From assembly GCF_020447265.1 (NCBI RefSeq), contig NZ_JAJADR010000005.1, forward strand, positions 62,001-126,000: a stretch of DNA of 64,000 nucleotides, read 5' to 3'. The notes beneath the pieces were generated by a model. It searched no databases. It was not told where the DNA came from and saw nothing but the letters and a program-made list of their open reading frames with translations. This stretch comes from Hymenobacter lucidus. Lineage in GTDB: Bacteria > Bacteroidota > Bacteroidia > Cytophagales > Hymenobacteraceae. A program made the translations under genes and the position numbers. Shown here in pieces: positions 35,947 through 44,468 of this stretch. How positions within the stretch are numbered: position 1 is the first letter of the stretch; the number at the start of each line of letters is the position of its first letter.

Positions 35947-36600
35947 TTACTTTTTCGCGGCGTATTCCTTGTTCAGGTGCTTCAGCACGGCGTCGGTAAT
36001 GTCGATATCCTTGCGGCCGTAGGCAATGGTGCCGCTGGGGGCGGCAATGAGGATGAGCTTGTAGCCGTTGTCCTTACCGTATTTCTCAATCTGCTTGTTG
36101 ATGCGGCCTAGCACCTGCTGGGTCATCTTGGCTTCTTCTTCCTGAGCCTGGCGCTGCAACTTTTCCTGGGCCTGACCCGCTTGCTGCTGCTGGGCCTGTA
36201 GCTTCTGTTCGGTGGCGGCACGCTGCTCGGGCGTCATGCCTTCGGCCTGCTTCTGGTATTGCTGCACGGCGCTCTGGAAGCTGGTTACCAGCGCCTGGTT
36301 CTGCTTTTCCCAGCCCCGGGCTTTGGCCTCGAAGCTGCGGCGGGCATCCTGCATGGCCTTGTAACCTTCCAGCAGCTTACCCGATTCCACGTAGGCTACT
36401 TTTTCGGTATCGGCCACGGCCACCACGGGCTCGGCCACGGTGGCGGTGGTATCGTCATCATCCTTGGCGACGGGCTGCACCACGGCTGTTTTGGCGGCTA
36501 CGGGCGCAGCCGCGGGCTTGGAGGAGAAATGCAGGTAAAACAGAACCGCCACGGCCACCACAAGTACGGCGTCGATTATCAGGCGCAGGGAATTATTCAT
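35947..36600 (-). CDS. OmpH/Skp-family periplasmic chaperone-like protein
   Basis: 217 residues from MNNSLRLIIDAVLVVAVAVL, whose hydrophobic stretch is an uncleaved anchor rather than a clear signal peptide. An acidic and Ala/Val linker (KDDDDTTATVAEPVVAVAD) precedes the OmpH domain. VAYVESGKLLEGYKAMQDAR starts it, a long Gln/Ala coiled coil (EQKLQAQQQQAGQAQEKLQR) is in the middle, and YKLILIAAPSGTIAYGRKDI with DITDAVLKHLNKEY ends it. Skp proteins hold unfolded outer membrane proteins in their coiled tentacles. The N-terminal anchor suggests it stays at the inner membrane. Confidence 0.88.
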   Translation of the reverse strand: MNNSLRLIIDAVLVVAVAVLFYLHFSSKPAAAPVAAKTAVVQPVAKDDDDTTATVAEPVVAVADTEKVAYVESGKLLEGYKAMQDARRSFEAKARGWEKQNQALVTSFQSAVQQYQKQAEGMTPEQRAATEQKLQAQQQQAGQAQEKLQRQAQEEEAKMTQQVLGRINKQIEKYGKDNGYKLILIAAPSGTIAYGRKDIDITDAVLKHLNKEYAAKK

Positions 36601-36691
36601 TCGGCAAAAAAAGAGAGGGAAAGAGAAACAGCCCGTCAATGGCTGTCCAAAGAAACACAAAAAGCGGCAAGCTACCTGCCGGTTAGCGCGT

Positions 36692-37255
36692 TTATCGTGG
36701 CGCTACCGGCCATTCTTCCCGCAGCGCGGCATACACGTACTCGTCGCCCCAGGCGCCTTTAAACCAGATATTGCGGCGAAAATGAGCTTCCCGGCGCATT
36801 CCCACGCCACTGAGCAGCCGTACCGAGCCCTCATTCAGGCAGTCGGTAACGGCCACCACGCGGTGCAGCTTCAGCGTCTCGAAGCAGTAGCCCAGCAGGC
36901 CGCGCAGGGCCTCGGCAGCGTAGCCCTGGCCCTGGTGCTGCGGAGCCAGCGTAATACCAATTTCGGCGATGCGCGGCTCATCGGCATTCAGGCACAGAGC
37001 ACAGTCGCCCACCAGCTCGTTGGTAGCCAGCAAGGCAATGCCGATCTGGACCCAGCTGCCGGGCGCAGCCGGAATGGCGGCCCCGGTTTGGGAGGCTACA
37101 AAGGCAGCCGACTGCTCGGCCGAATACGGCTCCCAGCTTTGAAAGCGCGCCACTTCGGGGTGGGCCCGGTAGGCCGCAAAAGCCGCCAGGTCGTGGGGCT
37201 GGAAAGCGCGGAGCCGCAGGCGGGAGGTTGAAAGTAGTGGGGCAGGTTCACTCAT
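36692..37255 (-). CDS. GNAT acetyltransferase (RimJ/RimL-like)
   Basis: 187 residues. The N-terminus TSRLRLRAFQPHDLAAFAAY is typical of the RimJ/L branch, and the acetyl-CoA loop is APQHQGQGYAAEALRGLLGY (Q-x-x-G-x-G/A). The C-terminal LHRVVAVTDCLNEGSVRLLS block is the usual cofactor-side strand and helix. It would transfer acetyl from CoA to an amine, such as a protein N-terminus or small molecule. The specific substrate is unknown. Confidence 0.85.
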   Translation of the reverse strand: MSEPAPLLSTSRLRLRAFQPHDLAAFAAYRAHPEVARFQSWEPYSAEQSAAFVASQTGAAIPAAPGSWVQIGIALLATNELVGDCALCLNADEPRIAEIGITLAPQHQGQGYAAEALRGLLGYCFETLKLHRVVAVTDCLNEGSVRLLSGVGMRREAHFRRNIWFKGAWGDEYVYAALREEWPVAPR

Positions 37256-37310
37256 TGCGGTAATAAAAACGACTTTTCTGTAGCTTTAATATCGATTTCG
37301 CGGCGGCGGT

Positions 37311-38330
37311 TTACAGGAATTCCTCGTCCAGCTCTTCCGGGTCGCCGGGCTTTTCGTTGAATGGCGGATTCAGGGCCAGCCGGGCTGCTTCGGCTTCGTC
37401 TACTAGGCCTACGTGCAGCAGCGCGTCGCCCTGGTTTACGACCGGCATGTGGTTCAGCCCAATGATGTAGCCCGACACCGGCGACTCCAGTCGCACGGCC
37501 TGCTCGCCGTAGGGGTCGGCCACGCTGCCGTAAGTCTGGCCCTTTTCCAGGTATTGCCCATTTTGCATGTGGCTCCGAAACAGGCCCGCGAACTTGGCCC
37601 GCAGCCAGGTATGGCGCAGGCAAATGATGGTGGGCTGGGTCGGTGGGGCGGCCTCGGGTACCATACCCAGGTGGTGCAGCACCCGAAACGTGCCGGCAAT
37701 GGCCAGCTCAATGCCGTCCTCATCGAGCCGCAGCGACTCGCCAGCCTCATACACGATAATGGACTTGTTTTGTCGGAACGCAGCTTCCCGCAACGAGCCC
37801 GGCCGCAGCGCCGAATGCAGCGTGAAGGGCGCGGCAAAGGCCTGGGCCAGCGCGTCGCTGCCGGGCGAGCCGAGCTGGCAGCGCACCTGCGGAAAGTTGC
37901 TGCGGGCCGCCCCACCGGTGTGGAAGTCGATGCCGCAGTCGACCAAGGGCAGAATCTCGCGCATGAAGCGGTGGGCTACGCGGCTGGCCAACGAGCCGCG
38001 CGGGTGGCCGGGGAAGCTGCGGTTCACGTCCTTGCCATCGGGCACCTCCCGGCTGAAGTTTAGAAACCCGTAGATGTTGAGGATGGGAATGGCGATGATG
38101 GTGCCGCGCAGCGGGTGCAGCAGGTCGCGGCGGATGAGGCGGCGGATGGTTTCGATGCCGTTTACCTCGTCGCCGTGCATGCCGGCCAGCAGCAGCACCG
38201 TGGGCCCGGGCTCGGTGGAGCGAAACACGTGCACCGGCACGTCGATAACGGTACCGGAGGGCAGGCGCGAAATCACGAGCCGCGTCAGCACCTGTTCGCC
38301 GGGCCGGATGGTGAGGCCGTTGAGGTGCAT
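37311..38330 (-). CDS. Succinylglutamate desuccinylase/aspartoacylase-family metallohydrolase
   Basis: 339 residues from the ATG at 38330; in-frame sequence further upstream has only non-ATG starts. Zinc ligands are in LLAGMHGDEVNG (His52, Glu55) and CGIDFHTGG (His137); DVNRSFPG is the substrate-binding Asn-Arg block and IIVYEAGES holds the likely catalytic Glu. The C-terminal domain is the flattened-barrel lid ending in an acidic PGDPEELDEEFL. The family cleaves amide bonds of N-acyl amino acids. In many genomes it occurs with RimK-like ligases, and here a RimK/RimB pair is 1.4 kb upstream on the same strand. Confidence 0.88.
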   Translation of the reverse strand: MHLNGLTIRPGEQVLTRLVISRLPSGTVIDVPVHVFRSTEPGPTVLLLAGMHGDEVNGIETIRRLIRRDLLHPLRGTIIAIPILNIYGFLNFSREVPDGKDVNRSFPGHPRGSLASRVAHRFMREILPLVDCGIDFHTGGAARSNFPQVRCQLGSPGSDALAQAFAAPFTLHSALRPGSLREAAFRQNKSIIVYEAGESLRLDEDGIELAIAGTFRVLHHLGMVPEAAPPTQPTIICLRHTWLRAKFAGLFRSHMQNGQYLEKGQTYGSVADPYGEQAVRLESPVSGYIIGLNHMPVVNQGDALLHVGLVDEAEAARLALNPPFNEKPGDPEELDEEFL

Positions 38331-38560
38331 ATTGACGGGAGCAGCAAACGGGGATTCCAGCAAGACCAAACAGCGTTAGGGCTGCGTAACCACCGGACGC
38401 AGGCCGGGACCGGGCCATCCTACCCGCTCAGAAAGTGCGTAAGTTTCAAAAAAAATAACGGCTTTGTTGCTGCGCCCGCCAAGCCAGCATTTCGTCAGAG
38501 CGCTATTCGGGGCTATTGGCAGCCACAGTCAGCAGTTGTCGGGAGGACGGTTTGCTCAGG

Positions 38561-38986
38561 CTAGGGCCAGTAAAGTAACAAGTAAGGGCCGTCGGCCGAT
38601 TCCCCCGCCTCCACCGTAGCCCAGCCCTGCGCCCGGTAGAAGCCCATGGCTTTCGTATTCGCCTGCAGACACTTCAGGGTTGCCGGCCGGCCTATTCGCG
38701 CCAGGCACTCCGCCAGTAAGGCCTTGCCCACTCCTTTTCCGCCGTGCCCGGGAGCTACATACAGGGAATGAATAAAATTGTCGGGCGGCCACCAGGCTAT
38801 GAAACCAACCGGCACTTCCTGGTATAGAGCCACCAGTATCGTTTCGCCCTGCGTCGCGGCATCAAAGTCGGGCAGCGCAAAGGCCAGCGGGTCGGCCCAG
38901 GTGAAGGCCTGCTGGCGCGCTTCGAGGTAGATCTGGCGCAGCAGCTGGGTGTGTTCCGCAGAGTATTCCACGATGGTGCAAGTCAT
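38561..38986 (-). CDS. GNAT acetyltransferase, small
   Basis: 141 residues. The core is FIHSLYVAPGHGGKGVGKAL with the acetyl-CoA loop GHGGKGVGKALL, followed by LKCLQANTKAMGFYRAQGWA, the standard NxxAxxFYxxxGF block of GNAT enzymes. The substrate is not predictable. It is separated from the aspartoacylase-like gene by 230 bases in which I see nothing clear. Confidence 0.85.
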   Translation of the reverse strand: MTCTIVEYSAEHTQLLRQIYLEARQQAFTWADPLAFALPDFDAATQGETILVALYQEVPVGFIAWWPPDNFIHSLYVAPGHGGKGVGKALLAECLARIGRPATLKCLQANTKAMGFYRAQGWATVEAGESADGPYLLLYWP

Positions 38987-39058
38987 ACGGTCAGAAGAGC
39001 TGGTCAGCTTTATAGCAACAGATAACAGCCATCCGTTAAGCTAAAGAACGGTACAAGC

Positions 39059-39619
39059 CTAGCCTACCATTCCACCAAGCGATTCTGCTAAATCACCAAA
39101 AAAGCACCACGGTGACATCTTGAATGAGGAGGCAGGTTTTGCAATGACCGGAATTCGCAATTTCTTCAGCTGCGCAATTTCTAAAGCTGATAACTGCGCC
39201 AGCTCCAATTTAATTAATCTGCTGCCAATAGAAATCCAAATAAAATTACCCCAGCTTTTTAGCACCCAATTCCCCTCGTCGTCCTTGGTCTGGTTAACCT
39301 GAACTTTCAAAACCTGACTGGTGGAAGTCGTAGCTGGCACATGGCGCGACCTGGACAAAAACCCGGCTTCCGAAAATTCGAGATACCCGCTTTTTAGCTT
39401 AAAACCCAGGTCGCAAACAGCCAGCAGCAGTGCCAAAGCCCCACTCAACACACAAGCAAAAAGAATAAAAGTAGATGCTGCAGAGTGCGAGTCACGGATA
39501 AAAAATCCGATTATAAATCCCAGCAAGCACAGCGCAGTCAGCGCATTCCGCACTACCGGGTTGTTCAGGAAACCTGCTTTTCTGATAACAAGCAGCCGGA
39601 CGCCATCCGTATCTATCAT
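39059..39619 (-). CDS. Hypothetical membrane protein
   Basis: 186 residues, no family recognised. Two hydrophobic segments lie at residues about 25-41 (ALTALCLLGFIIGFFIR) and 49-70 (TFILFACVLSGALALLLAVC), followed by a soluble tail with a beta-type part (WVLKSWGNFIWISIGSRLIK) resembling a PH-like fold of small membrane proteins; that is a guess. The gene is visibly lower in GC than its neighbours, with codons such as AAA and AAT common, which hints at recent acquisition. It lies between RimK and an acetyltransferase. Confidence 0.6.
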   Translation of the reverse strand: MIDTDGVRLLVIRKAGFLNNPVVRNALTALCLLGFIIGFFIRDSHSAASTFILFACVLSGALALLLAVCDLGFKLKSGYLEFSEAGFLSRSRHVPATTSTSQVLKVQVNQTKDDEGNWVLKSWGNFIWISIGSRLIKLELAQLSALEIAQLKKLRIPVIAKPASSFKMSPWCFFGDLAESLGGMVG

Positions 39620-39685
39620 ATCGAACGTGCTTTGTTATTTATCGATACTTTTTTCATCCTCCGACAGTACTGTTTGGCCTAAAAC

Positions 39686-39723
39686 AAAAAAGGGGCCTTC
39701 TCCTGCAAGAAAGACCCTTTTTT
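39686..39723 (-). terminator. Terminator downstream of rimK
   Basis: AAAAAAGGGGCCTT pairs, with a bulge, with AGAAAGACCCTTTTTT. On the - strand the hairpin is followed by TTTTTTG. It separates rimK from the low-GC membrane protein gene. Confidence 0.75.
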
Positions 39724-39743
39724 AAAATAATTACCCATTCCTC

Positions 39744-40703
39744 CTACCGCAACGGCATATCCGACTGCGAGTCGGGCATGGGCTCCCGCGTTTTTTTCGG
39801 CTCTTCGCCTTCCTTCAGCTTGGTTTTGCGCTGGGTCAGGGCTTCGGTGTACTCGATGATTTTGCCCGCAATGTTGAGTCCGGTGGCTTTTTCGATGCCT
39901 TCCAGACCCGGCGACGAGTTGACTTCCAGCACCAGCGGGCCGCGCTTGCTTTGCAGCATGTCCACACCGGCAATGCCCAGACCCAGGGCCTTGGTGGCCA
40001 GCAGAGCGGCGGCTTTTTCGGCCCGGGTGAGTTTTACCAGCGTGCCGGTGCCGCCGCGGTGCAGGTTCGAGCGAAACTCGCCTTCCTTGCCCTGCCGCTT
40101 CATGGCCCCTACCACCTCGCCATTCACCACGAAAGCGCGCAGGTCGGCGCCTTTGCTTTCGGCAATGTATTCCTGCACGATGATGCGGGCCTTGAGGTTG
40201 TGGAAGGCCTCAATAACTGACTGCGCCGCCTTTTCCGACTCGGCCAGCACCACGCCCAGGCCCTGGGTGCCTTCGAGCAGCTTGATGATAACCGGCGCGC
40301 CGCCCACCAGTTCAATCAGCTCGGAGACTTCGTTGGAGTAGTTGGTAAAGGCCGTTTTGGGCATGCCCACACCAGCCCGCGACAGTATCTGCATCGAGCG
40401 GAGCTTGTCGCGCGAGCGGATGATGGCCTGGCTTTCGACGGCCGTTTTCACCTTCATCATCTCGAACTGCCGCACTACGGCCGTACCGTAGAACGTGGCC
40501 GAAGCCCCGATGCGGGGAATAATAGCGTCAACCTTTTCGAGCCGCTTATCGAGGTATACAATGCCCGGCGCGCCTTTTTCGAGCACCAGGTTACATTTCA
40601 TATGGTCGATAACAACCACGTCGTGGCCGCGTTCCTGAGCCGCTTGCACCAGACGAGTCGTGGAGTATAGCTTCGGCTCACGCGACAGAATCGCAAGTTT
40701 CAT
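39744..40703 (-). CDS. rimK: RimK-family ATP-grasp glutamate ligase
   Basis: 319 residues from MKLAILSREPKLYSTTRLVQ, the canonical RimK start. The preATP-grasp domain has DAIIPRIGASATFYGTAVVR. The ATP-grasp core has VIIKLLEGTQGLGVVLAES, then IIVQEYIAESKGADLRAFVV, and the metal-binding LVLEVNSSPGLEGIE. An extra charged tail (TQRKTKLKEGEEPKKTREPM) extends the C-terminus. In gamma-proteobacteria RimK adds glutamates to ribosomal protein S6 and makes poly-alpha-glutamate. The RimB-like protease starts upstream with a 69-base gap, so the two are probably co-transcribed. Confidence 0.9.
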   Translation of the reverse strand: MKLAILSREPKLYSTTRLVQAAQERGHDVVVIDHMKCNLVLEKGAPGIVYLDKRLEKVDAIIPRIGASATFYGTAVVRQFEMMKVKTAVESQAIIRSRDKLRSMQILSRAGVGMPKTAFTNYSNEVSELIELVGGAPVIIKLLEGTQGLGVVLAESEKAAQSVIEAFHNLKARIIVQEYIAESKGADLRAFVVNGEVVGAMKRQGKEGEFRSNLHRGGTGTLVKLTRAEKAAALLATKALGLGIAGVDMLQSKRGPLVLEVNSSPGLEGIEKATGLNIAGKIIEYTEALTQRKTKLKEGEEPKKTREPMPDSQSDMPLR

Positions 40704-40772
40704 CGGAGGGGTGTCTTGGAGGAGGGTGAGAGAGGAGCAGAAGCTGGGCTGCAAAGTAACGACCCAATGCGC

Positions 40773-41249
40773 TTAGGACCGCGCCGAGTTGGGAGCGGGC
40801 TGAAATTTAGCCGACAGATTGCGCCGGGCCACGTCGACCACAAACCGGCCCCGACGCAGCAGAAGCCGCCCAATCAGGACCGGGTAGCGCATATCGGAAC
40901 GGTCGGAGAGGGAGAATTCAGTTTGAAAATCTTCGTTGAACAGGCGAATCGTGGTTTGAATCACGTAGCGTTCCTGCACGTCACCATTGGAGCTTTTGAT
41001 GTCGCGCAGCGTAAAGCTGGCGAAGTACATGGGCCGCCCGTTGAAGTTGGGATGCGTATCGTCGAGGAGCTGCACGCGCAGAATGTCGCGGCCATCGGGC
41101 AGGTGCTCCACATGGATATTGGAGCAGTGAATGGCCCCCGTATAGGCCCCGGTATCCACCTTGGCCTCCACTCCCTGGATATTGAACTCCGGAAAGTCCA
41201 CCAGCTCACGACGGCCCACTACACGCTTCGGCACCCGTTGTTTTTTCAT
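40773..41249 (-). CDS. RimB-like retropepsin-type aspartic protease
   Basis: 158 residues, PF05618 type (formerly called ATP-dependent zinc protease). The catalytic motif is EAKVDTGAYTGAIHC with Asp32 in DTGA, the single-domain aspartic protease signature that needs a dimer. YPVLIGRLLLRRGRFVVDVA is the second conserved block. In Pseudomonas, RimB works with RimK and RimA to remodel glutamylated ribosomal protein S6. Here RimK follows directly and no RimA-sized gene is visible. It is cytoplasmic. Confidence 0.85.
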   Translation of the reverse strand: MKKQRVPKRVVGRRELVDFPEFNIQGVEAKVDTGAYTGAIHCSNIHVEHLPDGRDILRVQLLDDTHPNFNGRPMYFASFTLRDIKSSNGDVQERYVIQTTIRLFNEDFQTEFSLSDRSDMRYPVLIGRLLLRRGRFVVDVARRNLSAKFQPAPNSARS

Positions 41250-41279
41250 CGACGGGCAAGATAGGGGAGTTTAATATGC

Positions 41280-41520
41280 GAATGTGTTTGAATGTGGGGA
41301 ATGTGCTAAATGTCGTTCCGCGTGCTTGTGAGCAGCACGAAGCAATCCGTCCTCTGCGCAGGTAGTAATGGCTCGTTTATCGCAAAGCCCTTTTCCTGTT
41401 ACGACTAGCAAAGGCTCATCGAAATAGAAGGCTCAGTACATTTCAGCGGACGGATTGCCGCGCTTCGCTCGCAATGACACGGAACTACATTTAGCACATT
41501 CCCCACATTCCAACACATTC
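41280..41520. repeat. Large intergenic inverted repeat, family A
   Basis: The outer arm 41280-41313 (core GAATGTGGGGAATGTGCTAA) is complementary to 41487-41520 with two mismatches. Just inside, an ACGAAGCAATCCGTCCT segment (41337-41353) is matched by GGACGGATTGCCGCGCTTCG near 41453-41466. The centre is about 100 bases with no gene. A related copy lies at 45045-45233. It fills most of the 279-base gap between the RimB and sorbosone dehydrogenase genes. Confidence 0.8.
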
Positions 41521-41528
41521 AACCCACA

Positions 41529-42656
41529 TTACCCTTTGTAGCTGATGCGGTAGACGGCGTCGTTCTGGTCGTCGGAGAGTAGTAGGGAGCCGTCGGGGAG
41601 TTGGAGCAGGCACACGGGGCGGCCCCAGCTGGTTTTGCCCTGCAGCCAGCCCTCGGCGAAGGTTTCGTAGCTAGTGGCCTGCTTGCCGCTAGCATCGAGC
41701 TTAACGAGGCTGATGCGGTAGCCGATTTTGGTGCTGCGGTTCCAGGAGCCGTGCTCAGGGATGAAGATCTGGTTGCGGTACTGGGCCGGAAATTGCTTGC
41801 CGGTGTAGAATTTCATACCCAGCGCGGCTACGTGCGGCCCCAGCTTGCGGGCGGGCGCGGTGTAGGTGCCCGCCGATTTGCCCGCGCTTAGCTCGGGGTC
41901 GGCTACGTCGCCGGCGAAGAAGTAGGGAAAGCCGAAGTGCAGGCCGGGTGCAGGCAGGCGGTTCAGCTCGTCGGCGGGCAGGTTGTCGCCGAGCTGGTCG
42001 CGGCCGTTGTCGGTAAACCACATGGCTTTGTCCACCGGGCTCCAGTCGAAACCCACGGTGTTGCGCACGCCTTTAGCTACGGTTTCGAAAGCCGTTCCGT
42101 CGGCATTCATGCGGTTGATAGTGCCAAAAATGGGCTCCTCCGGCTCGCAGGAGTTGCAGGGCGCGCCCACCGGAATATAGAGCTTGCCATCGGGCCCGAA
42201 GGAAATGTACTTGTAGCCGTGCCAGTCCTTGTTGGGCAGCTTGTTGTACACCACTACCGGCTTAGGCTTCTGCTTCAGAGTTTTGGCGATGTTGTCGTAG
42301 CGTACCACGCGGTTGATTTCGGCCACGTAGAGCGCGCCGTTGCGCACGGCCACGCCGTTGGGCGCGTTCAGGCCGGTGGCCACGGTCACGACCTCATCGG
42401 CGCGGCCGTCCTTGTTGCGGTCGGGCAGCGCGTACACCTTGTCGTCCTTGGTGCCCACGTAGATGGTGCCATCGGGGCCGAGGGCCAGTTCCCGGGCGCT
42501 TTTCACGCCCTGGGCAAAGTAACTGATGGTGAAGCCGGCGGGTAGTTTTATTTTACTCAGGTTGGCGTCGGCGGCCGTGGTGGGGCGGTCATCGGGGCTG
42601 AAAGCCAGGGCCAGCGGGGCCAGCAGCAGCAAAGGCAGGAGTCGGCGGGTTGTCAT
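41529..42656 (-). CDS. Exported glucose/sorbosone dehydrogenase-family beta-propeller
   Basis: 375 residues with signal peptide MTTRRLLPLLLLAPLALAFS. The beta-propeller repeats are seen in ARELALGPDGTIYVGTKDDK, NAPNGVAVRNGALYVAEINR and ISFGPDGKLYIPVGAPCNSC. The conserved IFIPEHGSWNRSTKIGYRIS contains the family His, and the last blade has VCLLQLPDGSLLLSDDQNDA. These PQQ-type soluble dehydrogenases oxidise sugars in the periplasm; a Cys pair in the CNSC loop may form a disulfide. The physiological substrate is not known. Confidence 0.88.
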   Translation of the reverse strand: MTTRRLLPLLLLAPLALAFSPDDRPTTAADANLSKIKLPAGFTISYFAQGVKSARELALGPDGTIYVGTKDDKVYALPDRNKDGRADEVVTVATGLNAPNGVAVRNGALYVAEINRVVRYDNIAKTLKQKPKPVVVYNKLPNKDWHGYKYISFGPDGKLYIPVGAPCNSCEPEEPIFGTINRMNADGTAFETVAKGVRNTVGFDWSPVDKAMWFTDNGRDQLGDNLPADELNRLPAPGLHFGFPYFFAGDVADPELSAGKSAGTYTAPARKLGPHVAALGMKFYTGKQFPAQYRNQIFIPEHGSWNRSTKIGYRISLVKLDASGKQATSYETFAEGWLQGKTSWGRPVCLLQLPDGSLLLSDDQNDAVYRISYKG

Positions 42657-42810
42657 ACTGCTTCAAACCGGCACCCGCACCCGAAGGTTGCAACGCCGGC
42701 GGTAAGTGCAGCCCGACGAGCAAATTCGGCGCGGTTAAGGTATTTAGCGTACCAATGCGTCAGTGCAGCTAGCGGCCCGGCAACGGCTGCTCGGTTTTTC
42801 TCTTTTCTCT

Positions 42811-43950
42811 ATGCGCAAACCTCTGAAATCTATCGGCCGACTTTTGCTCAGCCTGTTGGCCCTGTTGCTGGTGGCAGGCGTGGCTTTTGCCAACCTCAGC
42901 CCCGAGCTGGGTGGCAAGCCCACCAAGGCCCAACGCGCCGCCTACGCCAAAACGGGCCATTACGAAGACGGCGAATTTCAGAACCTGGTACCCACGACCA
43001 CCATGACCGGCGGCAGTACATTCTCAGTATTCTGGAAATTCCTGTTCAACAAAAACCCGGCAGCCACGCCTGCCGCGCCCCTACCGATGCAGCCGCTCGA
43101 TTCGCTCAGCATCACCCGCAAAACGGCCGATATGGTGCGCGTGACGTGGTTTGGGCACTCGGCCAGCTTGGTGGAAATTGCGGGCAAAAACATCCTACTC
43201 GACCCGATGTTGAGCGTGAAGATGGGGCCGCTGTCGTGGGTGACGCCCACGCGCTACAACCCGCAGCTGGCCATTACCGCCGAGCAGCTGCCGCCCATCG
43301 AGGCCGTGCTCATCTCCCACGACCACTACGACCACCTCGACTACCAGACCATTCTGCGCCTCAAGGACAAAACCGCGCATTTCTATGTGCCGCTGGGCGT
43401 AGGAGCTCACCTGCTGGCCTGGGGCGTGGCACCGGAGAAAATCCGGGAGCTGGACTGGCACGACTCCATTCAGCTGCCCGGCCTGACCATCATCAGCCAG
43501 CCGGCGCGGCACTTTTCGGGCCGGGGCCTCACCAACCGCAATTCCACTTCCTGGAGCTCCTGGGTGATAAAGTCGGCTAGGAAGCGCGTGTTCTACAGCG
43601 GCGACGGTGGCTACGGTCCCCACTTCCAGGCCATCGGCCGGCAGCACGGCCCCTTCGACCTGGCTATTATGGAGTGCGGCCAGTATGACCCGGCCTGGAG
43701 CCAGATTCATATGCTGCCCGAGCAAACCGCCCAGGCCGGCCTCGACGTGCGGGCCCAAGTGGTGCTACCCGTGCACTGGGGCGCTTTCACCGAGGCCCAC
43801 CACGCCTGGAACGACCCGATACAGCGCGTGACGGCCGAAGCTGCCCGCCTCAAGCTACCCCTCACCACCCCCGAGCTGGGCCAGCCCGTCACGCTGGGCC
43901 AGGCCTCTTTGCCTCAGCGGCGCTGGTGGGAAACGGTGGCCGCGCAGTAG
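42811..43950 (+). CDS. Metallo-beta-lactamase-fold hydrolase (NAPE-PLD/RomA-like), membrane anchored
   Basis: 379 residues from MRKPLKSIGRLLLSLLALLL, an N-terminal membrane anchor or signal. The metal site is VLISHDHYDHLDYQ (HxHxDH). WFGHSASLVEIAGKNILLDP is the N-terminal strand pattern of the UlaG/NAPE-PLD branch; RKRVFYSGDGGYGPHF provides the metal-bridging Asp and LPVHWGAFTEAHH the last His. The Glu/Cys-containing MECGQYDPAW block is also typical. A phosphodiesterase acting on a lipid is plausible but not shown. Confidence 0.88.
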   Translation: MRKPLKSIGRLLLSLLALLLVAGVAFANLSPELGGKPTKAQRAAYAKTGHYEDGEFQNLVPTTTMTGGSTFSVFWKFLFNKNPAATPAAPLPMQPLDSLSITRKTADMVRVTWFGHSASLVEIAGKNILLDPMLSVKMGPLSWVTPTRYNPQLAITAEQLPPIEAVLISHDHYDHLDYQTILRLKDKTAHFYVPLGVGAHLLAWGVAPEKIRELDWHDSIQLPGLTIISQPARHFSGRGLTNRNSTSWSSWVIKSARKRVFYSGDGGYGPHFQAIGRQHGPFDLAIMECGQYDPAWSQIHMLPEQTAQAGLDVRAQVVLPVHWGAFTEAHHAWNDPIQRVTAEAARLKLPLTTPELGQPVTLGQASLPQRRWWETVAAQ

Positions 43951-43972
43951 CAGTACTGTGTCCGAGGCGCCT

Positions 43973-44278
43973 CTAGCGCCCCTCCCGCTCGCGCACCAGC
44001 CGCTCGTACTCCCGCTCCGACTGTTGGCCGCCGAAGCCGCTGTAGACCCGCACACCGTTCATGAGCACGCCGAAACCCCAGAACACCGTAGACCACACCG
44101 GCCAGGGAATGTAGTTGAAGCGGTGGTTGCCGTGATGATTCCAGCCCGCGCCGTCGGTGAGAAACCAGATGGCCCACAGCAGGGCATTTACCACCAGATA
44201 GGTGAACAGATGAGCTTTGAATTTGGCGCGGGCTTTGGCCATGCGCCACAGTTGCGGGTCACGGTTGGTAGCTTCCAT
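43973..44278 (-). CDS. 2TM-domain membrane protein
   Basis: 101 residues with two hydrophobic helices (about 23-40 LFTYLVVNALLWAIWFLT; about 58-76 WPVWSTVFWGFGVLMNGVRV) joined by a His/Asn-rich loop. It matches the small 2TM domain family (PF13239) common in Bacteroidota, often next to two-component genes, though none is adjacent here. Function unknown. It is convergent with the metallo-hydrolase, with a 22-base gap. Confidence 0.8.
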   Translation of the reverse strand: MEATNRDPQLWRMAKARAKFKAHLFTYLVVNALLWAIWFLTDGAGWNHHGNHRFNYIPWPVWSTVFWGFGVLMNGVRVYSGFGGQQSEREYERLVREREGR

Positions 44279-44468
44279 AGCGGTTCAGGAGGTTGAAAAG
44301 GTTGAATACGAAGCGAACCTATTGAATCCATTTTACATATTCAACCGCTAATATTCCGAATGGTAACCAGCCGGAGGCGAAGCGTCGAAAACAGCCGATG
44401 AAGCGTATTGGGTATAAGTCAACACTCTCGTCGCAGCGCCTTTTTCTACCACAGCTATTCAATTTCTG

